Shown one piece after another: positions 43,748 to 55,532 of a DNA stretch of 64,000 nucleotides. The position numbers were made by a program, and so were the translations under genes. The notes below the pieces were generated by a model. It searched no databases, had not been told where the DNA came from, and was given only the letters and a program-made list of their open reading frames with translations. Position 1 is the stretch's first letter; each line of letters opens with the position of its first letter. The stretch comes from Telmatactis stephensoni (Eukaryota; Cnidaria; Anthozoa; Actiniaria; Isophelliidae): assembly GCA_029948255.1 (NCBI GenBank), contig JALIZF010001810.1, forward strand, positions 206,001 through 270,000, in the 5' to 3' direction.

Positions 43748-45460
43748 ATGGCGACAGAGACTAAAGATGAAAACGATAATGAAAGAGTGACAGCAGATGA
43801 AGTCGGTGTTCAGAGCTCGTGGAGGAGAAGACGGTCTACAAGTTTTGTCATTGTGGTGACTGTTTGTGGTATAAGCTTACTGTTTGCTGCTATTATCATT
43901 CCTATTCTTGCTGACACACAAAGGCTTGATGGTGCGTAGGATGAGCCATGCTCTTTACCTCTTGTAATATATCGTCTTTATTTGTTTATGGTCATCTTTA
44001 TATTATTAGTTTCAAGCCAGAAAATGATAGACGATGCAAAAACAACAATTTCATCACATGAAGCAACAGCAGCAACAGTAAGAAGAAGAACAACAGCAGC
44101 AACATCATCAACAACATCAAGACCAACAACAGTAAAAAAAGGTCAGTATATTTGGAGATAAATGAAAGACATTTTTTATTTTCCCTCCATCAAAAACTGT
44201 AATTTTTATTGCCTTGTACAGCAATTTATTCATGGTCAGAATGGTCGCCATGGAAACTATGGGGACCATACAACGTGACCTGTGGTTACGAAAGGCAAGT
44301 GCGCATGCGTAATTGCACCGTCACACGCTCAAAGTATTATGGGATGCCATGTAAGGGACCATCGCTCGAAAACAGAAATTACAAATTGACTGATTGTCGA
44401 GGTGAGTAAAATTCGAAATTTGACATTATTACAATATTGACAAGCTATGATTTTGACTCCCATGCATATCACGCCATAGTTGCCGGGCGGCTAGTGCGCT
44501 ATTCCCTTTCTTCTTCAGCTCCATATACTCTTCCCTTCTACTCGTCCCCCTTCTTTTCTTGTCCCACCCTTTTTTCCGTGTTCTTTCCCCGGGTATCCTT
44601 TCGCCAGGTAATAACTAAGTCCCCGGCGGACACACGATGCAACTTTTTCTGCAACAATGACCGTGTGTCCACCCCTGTAACAGCTCCACGCAACGATGCA
44701 GATATATGCGCAACGTTACAGAAAAAATAAAAGAAGTTGGATGAAGTATGTTGCGCGTAATGTTGTAGTGTGTCCGGTTCTTAGTATGATACTAGTTCTG
44801 ATTTGATTTATTTCCCCTGAAGATTGCAATGAATGGTACCATCTTGGAAAGAGGAGGAATAACGGAATATATTCTATAAACCCTGACAAAAGGGGGCATT
44901 TCAATGTCTATTGTGACATGGTCACGGACGGTGGAGGGTGGACTGTCTTTCAAAGAAGACAAGACGGTTCGGAAGACTTTTATCGTACCTGGGAAGAATA
45001 CAAATCAGGTTTTGGGAACCTGTCTGGTGAGTTTTGGTTGGGTAATGAGAAACTCCATCGACTTACGCTGAGATCGACAAGTCTTCGTGTAGATCTACAA
45101 GACTGGGAAATGAATACAAAGTATGCTAAGTATCGTACTTTTAGAATTGGAAGTGGTTTGACTTTTTATAAGCTCAAAGCTCAGTTTTCTTTTGGGACGG
45201 CCAAGGACTCCCTCAGTAGAGCACATAATGACATGGGATTCTCAACGAAGGATAGTGACCATGATATTGAAAGGGATTCAAACTGTGCAGAAGAGAAGCG
45301 TGGTGCCTGGTGGTACAGTGACTGTCACGACTCTAATTTAAATGGTTTGTACATGAGGGATACTCTCAGTGACAAAGCTGTCACATGGTATAGCTTTAAT
45401 GGTAGTTTTCTTGCATTGAAGTTTACAGAAATGAAGCTAAAATCTCCGCTGGATGCGTAA
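43748..45460 (+). CDS. Type II membrane protein with TSP1 and fibrinogen-related domains, four exons
   Basis: Exons: 43748-43931, 44010-44141, 44222-44401 and 44823-45460, all joined in phase 1 with GT-AG borders, giving about 377 residues. Residues 1-32 are a charged cytoplasmic tail (RRRR before the membrane) and 33-55 a transmembrane helix. Residues 62-105 are a Ser/Thr-rich stalk likely O-glycosylated. Residues 106-165 are a thrombospondin type-1 repeat (WSEWSPW, then Cys pairs), and 166-377 a complete fibrinogen C-terminal domain. The last contains DGGGWTVFQRRQDGS, a Ca-site-like DSDHD and the NC..C pair around AWWYSDCHDSNLNG. No N-terminal cleavable signal is seen. Fibrinogen-related domains bind acetylated or other glycans, so a surface recognition receptor is a fair inference. 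The start ATG follows GAAGAA; the TTG at 43739 is in frame but unnecessary. An AATAAA at 45459 overlaps the stop, and another lies at 45711. Confidence 0.85.
44622..44778. mobile_element. Small MITE in the third intron of the fibrinogen-domain gene
   Basis: CCGGCGGACACACGATGCAAC at the left and GTTGTAGTGTGTCCGG at the right are inverted ends of about 15-20 bp around ~120 bp without an ORF. Internal GCAAC and GTTGC words add self-complementarity. Confidence 0.5.
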
Positions 45461-48400
45461 TAAAGAGCCAATCATTTTGTTCCATTAAGCGGATTATTAA
45501 ATATGTGCAAAGCCAATCACAGGCTACTACAAACTCTCGGAATATTATAAATTCTTTAATCACTACCTCTAAAACTAATGTTATTAGTCAATTAGCGTAT
45601 CACAGGCTCTGCCTACAGGGAGGGGGACCTCCCTCTCCCCTTCTCCCCTTCCCCTCCCCCTCCTCTTCCCCTTCCCCCGTCCCCTGGAGAGCCTATAGGC
45701 AGGCTATTTCAATAAAATTTCAAACTAGCGACATAAACTATAAATATAATTCTGATACATAAAAAATTGTACTTATCTATGATATAGAATAATATAGATA
45801 ATAAAATGCAAAATAAAATTGTATTTTTTACCAAAATCGAACAATTTGATTGGTCGAGAGCCGTGGTGAATGAGAGTACATACAATGGCGCGAAAGTACG
45901 TCTGCTCGGTTTTCAAAGCAAGTTTTTCGAAGTGAAAAAATTAGTAACGACATAAATTTTACGCATTTTGAACTTAAAAGTCTGGAAAGATTAACTAGGA
46001 AGAGAAAAAGACGAAGGTTCCAAGTGAATTGCACCTATTGTGATGGCAGAAAAACAGTGAATTCAGTTACGGAAAAATGCCGATTTTCAAAACACAAACT
46101 CGCAAAACCGATCAATTGCGATCACTTCAATAACTAAACATTGTTTTTCAACTGTACTGAGTGTCATTTCGATTCATTTTTTCTTCTAATGAAGCTCGGA
46201 AATTGTTTTCATTGCTCATGGAGTTATAAAAAGCTAAGCGACAAGACACAAAATCAAACCATGTGCATCAACTAAAATTCCACTTTCTACTGAGTGCTCA
46301 AAACTCACCTGGTGGTTTAAGAATTGACTTTTTCACTCCTGTAACGTTGGTCAGGTCTACTGATTGTTCTTCAACCAAATTATTTTACAAAATTAGACAA
46401 AAAGTAGATACTTTTGATGGATTATAGGCCAGTTCATTGACACCGTTGACAGCTGTTCAAGTGTCGTTCAAGTGCCCAAAATTTTCTTCAACAGAAAAGC
46501 CAGTTTGAAGCCATTTTTTGACCAATCAAGTATAGCAACCAATCAGTAAGCGAGAATTTGTTTTCTTGGTCTGTTTTGTTCACAATTTTTGGCTTTATTT
46601 TTGTGGTAAAACTGAACAAATTTATGATGACTAGTCGTTGTACTGTATGTACTCTTACATGTAAGCTTCACCACGATATTCATGAGATGGTCAAAATTTG
46701 TAGTCACTTGGCTACACAACATTTTGGCTCTAATGTCATGACGCTTGAAATTTAATGAATTATCAAAAAAATATTGCATCAATTTCACTTTCTGCAGAGT
46801 TCCGATTGTACTAGTGCAAAGTTAAAAAAGGGAGAGAATTGAAGGCGAAATGGAAGAATTGTCACGTTTAAAGGAATGCGTGACCAGGGAGGTGGCGTTA
46901 CTTATCAGTATTTCCCGCCAAAACTATTCAGCGCGCGCGGTGCATTGTTCGCACCTCTATCATTTCAAAGCCAAGCGTTTCTAAGTTCGCCGTTTTATCT
47001 TCTTTTTTCGTGTTTTCCTATTGATATTTGCGACATTTATATGAAGTTCTGTTAAAGTGGTCTTATATTAGGAGGCCTGAGATCAGAAAACCTCAAAGGT
47101 TCAAGTCATTAAGCGAAGTTCCAGTCAAATAAGGTATGTTTACTACACTCTAGTTCGTCTAGTCCATATCATTTGTACCGCGTAAGTCTTAATAGCTAGG
47201 TGAATATCATAATTCATATTTCTCTGCCAGTAGTGATCGCTTTTAGCTCTAAAAGAAGGTTATACATTTACAAAATGTGACGAGAGAGCCAAAAATTGTG
47301 TGAATGTGAAACGAAGCAAGCAGTACTTGGCCAAAATATAAACTGTGGAAAATCCTTTGTTTTCCACTGTGGGGTCCACTGTTTATCTTGTGTTATTATT
47401 GTGATGACTAGAGTGCTACGTAATACTTGTTTTAAACTTTAGTCTAGGACTTTCATTGCTTTTATCTTTTGTTTGAAATATTTGTGTTTGGCTTTGAGAT
47501 TAGATAATTGAGTGACATGGTCCTCAAAGTGAAAATAATAAACCACACAAAAAAGGAAAATGGATCTTTTATTATGTACAGTCCTACAGGTTTTGATCTG
47601 TTGTTTACACTATTTTTTGGAAAACTCAAATTAAAATAGAGAAATTCCATTCTTTTGCTTGCTGAGAACTTTACCTCATAGGTACATATATTTAACTTTC
47701 TAACTTTTTTAATAATTCTATAGGTACACATTGACATTAGTTGTTATATAACTTCAATTCATTGATTAATCCATTAGGTCATGTTTTCATAAAGGGAAGG
47801 TTAGCCCTAAGCACCTGAAGTGCCAGCAGAGATGGGAGTTTAAGAATATAGCACCTAAAGGGCTAACTCATTTGTTTTTAGTGTCAACAGGAAAAAAGAA
47901 ACAAAAGAGTTAGCCCTAGTGCTATAGAGGTATCCAACCCCCATTTAAACTTGCAACATAATCTTGGCAGTATGATAGCAAAGGCACATGACTGGATGTA
48001 TAGGCAACTGGTCATGATGCCCATTGCCATGACACTCACTACATGATTACATGACATGCCATTTTATAGTCATGACACCCCATACATCTTCACCATGGCA
48101 GTGGGGTGTCATGACCAGCATTCAATGCAAATGCACTTAATACAATACAATACAATACTTTATTTTAGCACGTAACACCTAAGAGCTCATCAGAACTTGT
48201 TGAAATGCATTCATGCGTTTGTTGCAGTGAGCTTGGAATTGAATTCAACAATATTGTGCTTTATAATACACTCATCAGTATTACTTGATTCTGATTGGTC
48301 AAGATGAGCACAATTAATTGTTAATATCTGTACATAGTGCAGTACAAACAATCTGACAACTGAAATGTGAATGTATTATAAATAAAAAATTATATGATCT

Positions 48401-48981
48401 TATCCGGTACTATTTGGAATTAATAGGCATGAGTGTCGATTAATTTCAAATTATACCATTGAGGTTGTATACAAATATTATGCTTCTTAGCAATTTTGTA
48501 TACATTCACATAGTAGTTTTCAGAGATTGACACTCAACGTAATTGCCACTGCGCATGACATTGCTTTCGGACAACTTCTTTGTAAATGGTGCCTTAAAGG
48601 GAGTAACACAGGAAACCCAGAAGCTCATTTCTATTGACCCCCCTTGTTATTATAGGCCTAACCCTAATCACAAAACTAAAGAACATTTCCTTTTGCCTTC
48701 AAATATTAAATTAAAACTCTTTAAGAGTAGTGAAAATTGAAAGAAAAAGGATCTGGAACTATAAGCATATAAAGTGAAAGCAATATACACAGACTCAATA
48801 TGTACTACTCATTAGCAGTGCTCCTCTTTTTTCATGCCTATGACATAAATGCAACAATGAGTCTTCATATGTTGTTTGTGCTTATGATTCTGTCACTAGT
48901 GTAAACCAGGCTTATAACATCACAATGAACATCATAATGGGCGTGACATATTTATGTAAGTTAAGTATGAATGAGTGCTTA
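45461..48981. other. 3.5-kb intergenic between fibrinogen-domain gene and Rab gene
   Basis: Features seen are a C-rich/CT tract at 45615-45700 flanked by GCCTACAGGGAGG and GCCTATAGGCAGGC, a GC-rich patch near 46905-46960, and a (TACAA)n run near 48140-48165 like those in retroposon tails. No coding gene can be supported; the 65-codon frame at 48543-48740 has no recognisable homology. Confidence 0.5.
46905..47133 (+). promoter_or_regulatory. Possible CpG-rich promoter with non-coding first exon
   Basis: TTTCCCGCCAAAA at 46911-46923 matches the E2F/DP consensus, followed by GCGCGCGCGG within an otherwise AT-rich region. A good donor, AAG before GTATGTTT, occurs at 47134. No downstream coding exon is recognised on the plus strand in the window, so this may start a non-coding RNA or be chance. 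Confidence 0.25.
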
Positions 48982-51165
48982 CTAAACAGTATTACAACAA
49001 GGTGTTTTAGCTGGTCGTGCACCTTGTTGACCTGCAGCTGCCTCAGATTTTGGAAGTTCCACAGGTTTAATCACATCTAATGACCCATTACTTTGTTTGA
49101 GAAGCTGCCCTGTCTTTTCCTGTTCCTTAGCTTTCACTTTATCATAAATATGCCTAAAGATAAACTCAAATGCCTCTGTAACATTAGTAGAATCAAGAGC
49201 AGATGTCTCCATGAACAGCATGCCATGATCAGCTGCAAACTGGTTGCCTCGTCGTGTTTCAATCATCCTCAAATGCTTTAAGTCTGATTTATTTCCTACT
49301 AATATAACTGATAAGTCGTCACTTGCATGTTGATGTAATTCTTGTATCCATTTATCAAGGTTTAAAAATGACGTTCCCTTGGCAATGTCATATACTAGAA
49401 CTGCCCCCAGTGCACCACGGTAATAAGCACTTGTGATGGCTCGGTACCTCTCTTGACCTACAACAAATGAGAGACTTGTTAAACTGTTAGACAGTGGGAG
49501 GCTTTGATATTTTGCTAACTGGTTAACAGGCAATCACTCCTCCAACTGGAGCATATAGAATAGCTTATAAAAAACACCGTATCGATCAGTCCTTGATCGT
49601 CTGTCTGCAATGTAACGTAGGCTAAAAATGTGTTGATATTTAGATTCTCCCGCTGTTCCCTCGTTTTGCCTATTTTTCGATTTGTTGGTAAAACTCAGTG
49701 GAGGAATGAAAGTCGGCAGCTCCAACGTCGCACTTCACAGTGTCCTCATCATTCCCCTGTCTCCAAACAATTACCAAACTATAGCTAAAAGTATAGTTAA
49801 TAGAAGGGAATCAATAATATAAGAAAGCAATAGTTCAGTTTAGATAATTTAAGTAATTTAATTTAGATAGTTTAACTGCAAGTCCCAAAATACTTCGATT
49901 TCTGCTATCTTTAAATCCGAAGTAAAATAAAAGATATGTATGTATGCATGTATGTATTTAGTACTTCTGCAAGCAAACTTTTGCAGCAATTAAGCCAACA
50001 TTCGGAAATATTTTCCACTAGAAAGACAGACGATTTTAAGTTTTAGCTTCCAGCAATACAGTAATTAGCCGTTATTGCCATACACTGATTGTTTTTATTT
50101 TTATTTATTTATTTATTTATTTGTATCTTCTTTTTTTTTTGATCTGATTAATTTGAAGCCCGGCAAATCGAAAGCGGAATTTTAACTTCAAGCGGTATGC
50201 CAGGAATGTGTCCTTACTTGACATACACTTATGTAATGTATCTTTTTTTGGATCTGATGAATTTCAACATTAAAATCATTAACGTTTTTTCCACGATAAA
50301 AGTAAGAATTTCTTATCTCCACTTGTGACATCGATGTGTTTTTCTTTGTCATACGTTAATCTCTGTAGTCATCGTCTCTTCATGATCTGATGAATTGTTA
50401 GCAAACGGGCCTTAGCAAACTAAGATCTCCAGACAAAGCCGTTTCGAATTTTTAGCTTCAAGTATGCAAATATTGCCCTGAAATTAATATATTGTGTATT
50501 TCATGGCTTCCGTTTGGCAAATACGATTTAAGTTTAATAGTTTACTCTCTGATTGTTTTTCTTTACTTATGTCACCTAAATGCTGTATGCTTTTGGCTTT
50601 ACTTCCGATCGCATATGATTACAATAAAACGAATAGCAATCAGCTGATGTCTTGTTGCCATGCAAAGACATGAATAAATATGAATACGTCTTGAATGAAG
50701 ACCCAAAAGAAATCGTTAGCGACCGAATCACCGTTGTGAAAAAAATCTAATTTCTATATTACAGAGTGTAAAATTAGCTGAAAATGAAATTTTACGAAAA
50801 TGAATATTATTGGGCTTCTCTGTAGGCTGTTTATATCGAATATGTGCACTTAGAATGCCTAGCAGTCCTTTTGTGCTGTCGTCAATCACCCGACAAAATA
50901 TCATTCACAGTGGAAGCGACGTTCATATATCGACTACCTCAAGCTACAAACCTGCTGTATCCCAAATCTGTGCGCGAATATTTTTGCCTTCTATATCAAC
51001 GTTCTTGTGGGCAAGTTCCACTCCTATTGTTGCTTTAGATCCTAAGTGAAATTCGTTCCTTGTATAGCGAGACAATAAGTTCGATTTGCCAACTCCCGAA
51101 TCTCCTATAAGCACAACTTTGAACAAATAGTCGTAGTTATCCTCTATGCTAGTTTGCCGCATCAT
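48982..51165 (-). CDS. Rab11-like small GTPase, two exons
   Basis: Exon 1 is 51165-50952 and exon 2 is 49457-48982, with donor GTTTGT and acceptor TTGTTGTAG, joined in phase 1 inside the DTAGQE motif. The product is 229 residues. G-box motifs: GDSGVGKS (21-28), switch I Thr46, WDTAGQE (68-74), NKSD (127-130) and ETSAL (155-159). The C-terminus CCNTV carries the double-cysteine geranylgeranylation site in the Rab11/Rab25 style (two Cys followed by three residues). The words [20 protein letters not shown] and [15 protein letters not shown] are characteristic of Rab11, which directs recycling-endosome traffic. Elsewhere ([10 protein letters not shown], and the region after 130) it is divergent, so I read it as a Rab11-family paralogue rather than the canonical orthologue. 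The 1.5-kb intron is AT-rich. Confidence 0.9.
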
Positions 51166-54100
51166 TCTCTTTGGTTTTGCTCTCAGATGCTTGTGGAGTC
51201 GATGGAATCTAGACTAGAATCTAGGGAAAAAACATCACATTTAGTAATACAAGTCTATTTCGTCTCGTTGGCATCGATGGAAATCAAAATCTAATGTGTA
51301 TCCAAGCGTTAGCAAGTTTGTAGATATTAACGAGAGTTTTACAGATTTTCAGGCTTCATGAATACAACAATTGTTTTAGCTTACCATAGCTTAATATAAA
51401 TTGAATTCCTTCGTAAAATTATTATACCAAAGATACCTCCCTAGTGTTATTTGGCTAGCCACAGGATCATAATCATTTCCATAGATATCGCCCTACATTT
51501 CCATTATGCACTAAGATTATATTCTGGTTTAGTTAGGATGCTGTGTAATAATAAGACACACCTTCACAGTAATTTACGTCACCAACATAGCTGCCTTCGG
51601 TTCACAACGGATCTTAACCATGGTAGAAGCAAACTTGTAGAATCACTGGCATTTAGAACTGACGTTTACTACTGCTTTAAATAACTTGAATTATGCGTTG
51701 TTTAGTAAACGAGTAGATATCCTGCTCGTTGGTGTAGAATCAAAACATAATATTCAAGTACGACTCGTGAAATATAATTGTAAGTAAATTACACTCAAAT
51801 CCGTTGCACATACGTCTGGGTATGAAGTGTTGTTTTTGAAAACTGTTCCAAGTGAATTATTTTGTTCTCTTAGTATGCAAATAATTACTATTCTACATGT
51901 CTTCTATGTATGATAGCAGGTGACTAGATTTCAAAAGAACCAATCACAAGTGGGTATTGGTTACTAACGGTGACGGTTAGTCAAAACAACTTCACAGGAA
52001 ACCCGATATAAAAGAGCTTCATCTTGTTAAACAGGAAAAATATCTGAAAAACATTTTCAAAAGAAGCTTTTCACTAATTATGCTAGTTTTAAAAGAGTAA
52101 ACGTCTAATTTGTTCAGAAAACTAGAGTAAATACTGAACAAATCTTTATGCGCTTTTTATTACCGTTATTGGACTTTTTATCTCTTTTTCTTTCTATCCA
52201 CCAGTGAAGTTCATATCTTTATAAGAATGAATTCGAAGATGGAGCTCAGTGCAGTTCATTTCGTCCAATGAAGTTCTTTTCTTATAAAAATGATTTCGAC
52301 ACAGAGCTTCTGTCCCAGTAACATTGAGCCGGGCCACGTCCAGACTAACTTGGATAAATGCGATAAATGCATCTATTTTGCTGCTGTTGGGACTTCCGTT
52401 AACATGGAAATGTAGCTGACTGTGAACACTTAAAGCGTTTTTGAAGTGAAAGATTCGTTTTGAAATTTATTCAGGTTAATGTGTGAACGTGACTTGAGCT
52501 TATTCGTCTCCCAGAGTGGAAGTAGATTTATTTACTATGAATGTAAAACATTTTATGCTTTTTTCAAGGTAAAGATTCGTTTTCAAATTTATCTATAGTG
52601 TGAACGTGGCCTGAGCTTCTCCGTCGGTCTTCCAAAGTGGATGTGGTGATCACTGTGGACAAAAACATTTCAAGCGTGATTTGTTTTTAAATTCATCCGG
52701 ATTAGCTTAGTCGTAGTCTGAGCTCCTCGATAGCTCTTGCAGTTGATATTCGCGTAAGCATTCCATTCTGATGCTCCTCATAGATCAGACTGAAAGTTGA
52801 ATACTTGTTTTTCATATCGGATTTGTGGTAGAACTTCGAATTCTGTTTCACTATGAGAGAAGTGACGTATCTCGTTGTATTCCCGGGGGTCTTTACTCCC
52901 ACTCATAGCCTAATCCTGTATTCTATAAAAATTAACTTTTCATCAACCGTGATCACGCGATGTCGATTGTTTTAGGCACTTCAGTGAGATATGGGCTTAA
53001 CTGTATCAAGAACCCTTATTCCTCACTAAAAACCTATCACCTTTAATCTTCACAAATCTGCCTTGCACATACCAGCTGATTCCACAAGTGCAATGTTCGT
53101 ATACTTAAACTTTGGTATAGGGATAATGGCAAAAACCTATCCAAGCATGCAGTCTATATAGCAGAAGATAGCCTCCGCGTGACGTCAGTATGTCGTATGA
53201 TCCTTATTGTGACTCACCACACCCTGCCATTGTAACCAGCTGACAACGCGTGGTGCGTTGAACCTCTTACTTGCAGCTTGATAATATACAGGTCCCTACC
53301 AGTACTGACATCTGTTAACGTTAGCTCTCCTGGAGCGGCCTTTGTTTTAGTTGTAAAGAATTATACACATATACAGGTATAAAAATAGAAACTAGCGGGC
53401 ATATTAGGCCTAAATTTACTGGTGTATAATGAACATAATGATGAATAATAGGGACAATTTTGAACAGTTTTTACAAATAAGGAATAGGCTTTTAGAACTT
53501 AATACTGCTTAGCTTAACACTATATCCATACTAAGCAGGATAAATTTGTAAACGCATCTTTTCTCTCCGTTTTCTTCGCGCCATTGACAAAAGAAAAACG
53601 TCGTTTAAGTGTGGTATAGAAATAGATACTAGCGGGCCTATTGCGTAAATTTGCTGGTGTATACTGAACATGATGAATAATAGGGATCAGTTTTTAAATC
53701 GTGGAATCCAAATCCACGAGTTGTTTTATAATAAGGAATACTTTTAGAACTTTTACGCTTACTACTTCGCTTAACACATCCGGGTAATTGAAATTTGAGT
53801 ATTCTTTCGTCGAAAAACGAAAAACGCCACTTTGGTGTGGACAACAGGCATAGCCGTAGCAAATAAATTACCCGGATAACTGAGTGTGTGCGTAGCGTAA
53901 GGTTCAATAAACTGTACGATAAACTCTTGTAACTATTATCATAATAGTTCATAATAGAGGGCCTCTCGAGCTTCCATTTAAAGCAGTATGTACGCAGGTC
54001 AAGAAAGTTGTTTATTTCTAGTATATTGTGAGGTGGTATATTCTTTTAGAACCGTGAATTGTTGTTAAGACAGTCTAGAGTTCTGGCATAGGTTTGTGAG

Positions 54101-55532
54101 CTCTGTGCGACATATTAGAACTCATAATGAAGTCATTTTTTCTACGATCAAGAATATTTTGTATAAAACTGTTAAACAATAACTTCGTATGAATGTATAA
54201 AGGTTATCTTTAAAAAAGTGCGCAAAATCTACAAACAATTTTAGGGTATACTATCATATATATTTTTTAATTTCGTTTCCATCCAAGACTTGTATCTTTT
54301 TATCTTTTTTACCATACTAACACTCTATACTCATATATTTTGTTACACATTCCTTTGTAAGAAAAACTGGAAATCTGATTGCCTATGTGTTATTGTAGAG
54401 TGTCCTTATCACTTAGCTGTATTAATTATGATCTCTATCTTTTTGCATGCATGTGCAATAATCGTTATAAATATATCTTATTATTATCACTCAGTCAAAG
54501 CCAACGGAAAATCAAAGTTGCATTTTATCATGCGTTATAGATTTTTGGCATTGTGAAATTGTGTCAGTAGTTTAGTCATCAGTTTCAATTGATTTTATCA
54601 GTCTGATATCTTTATCTTTATTATTTCATATGCGTTGTCCGTTAAACGCCAAATCTTTGTTACTAAGTCCTAGTTCATAGTTCGTCCCCAATTAGCTCAG
54701 TTTTAGCTAAATAACTCGACACTTAAATGAAGTTTAAGTTTTACCTATCAGACACCGTACCAGCCATGTGCCGTACCAAACTGTTGCAATAAAATACATG
54801 GAAAATTTGGCGTCTATTTGGAACTGCTGGTTCGATTTAGAATGGCCCAGGCTTTTAGCAAACCAGAGCCAGACAAATTTTAATTGAGGATGGCTCTTGG
54901 AAAGTATGGACGTCTGATGAACAAGGCCTTAGAATCTTACGAAAGATAATTCAAATTCACTGAAAATACCCCATAATTACATTGGTAAATCATTCAGATG
55001 TCCATGCAAACGCACGCCCAAAGGTTGGCAATCTTGTTAACATTGATTATTGTATAGATCTTCTTTCAACAATAGGTTATTACAATCAACCAAACGACAA
55101 GCTCTAAAGAAATTCATTGTATTTATTTATTCATTAACAGTCCTCTTCGGTTGTATGTCTACTCATGACAGCTGCTGTGTCTAAGTGACCAACTCGTTAA
55201 CTTTTTTCTCTATTGTTCTTTAGCTTTAATAACTCTAAAAGCCAAGGAATTACTTTTCTACAAACTTTACATAAGACGTCTCCGCCATTTAATTGGCTAA
55301 TTATTACAATACTTTTTAAACTTTTTATTCGTTTTCTTCTTAGAAAACTAAAATAATTATAGTTCGTTTCCGTTCTGACATTTCTATCAATTTGAAAACT
55401 AAAATTATAGTTTTTATTTCCTCTGATTATAAATATAAATATATAGGATTATGATTATATAGATATATTTATGTCTGAAATTTTACTCTCTATATACATT
55501 TATATAAATATATATCATTCGTTGAGTTATTC
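51166..55532. other. 4.4-kb intergenic between Rab gene and zinc-finger gene
   Basis: AT-rich. It includes a direct duplication of about 170 bp (about 53365-53525 and 53615-53785; shared words ACTAGCGGGC, CTGGTGTATA and GATGAATAATAGGGA). Loosely repeated phrases also occur near 52200-52640 (GTGAACGTG-CTGAGCTT). The 88-codon hydrophobic frame at 54290-54556 is in very AT-rich sequence and is not supported as a gene. Confidence 0.5.
53365..53785. repeat. Direct duplication of ~170 bp
   Basis: Two diverged copies begin around ATAGAAATAGATACTAGCGGGC and end around CTTAGCTTAACAC/CTTCGCTTAACAC, separated by about 90 bp. The second copy carries a small extra hairpin (CGTGGAATCC...ATCCACGAG). The origin is unknown. 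Confidence 0.65.

Noticed and set aside
44437..44730. 97-codon ORF in the third intron of the fibrinogen-domain gene
   Set aside because: It overlaps a small MITE and a C/T-rich stretch, and the exons on either side join cleanly in phase without it.
54290..54556. 88-codon hydrophobic ORF
   Set aside because: It is in very AT-rich sequence, where Phe/Ile/Tyr-rich frames arise by chance; no homology or splice context is recognised.
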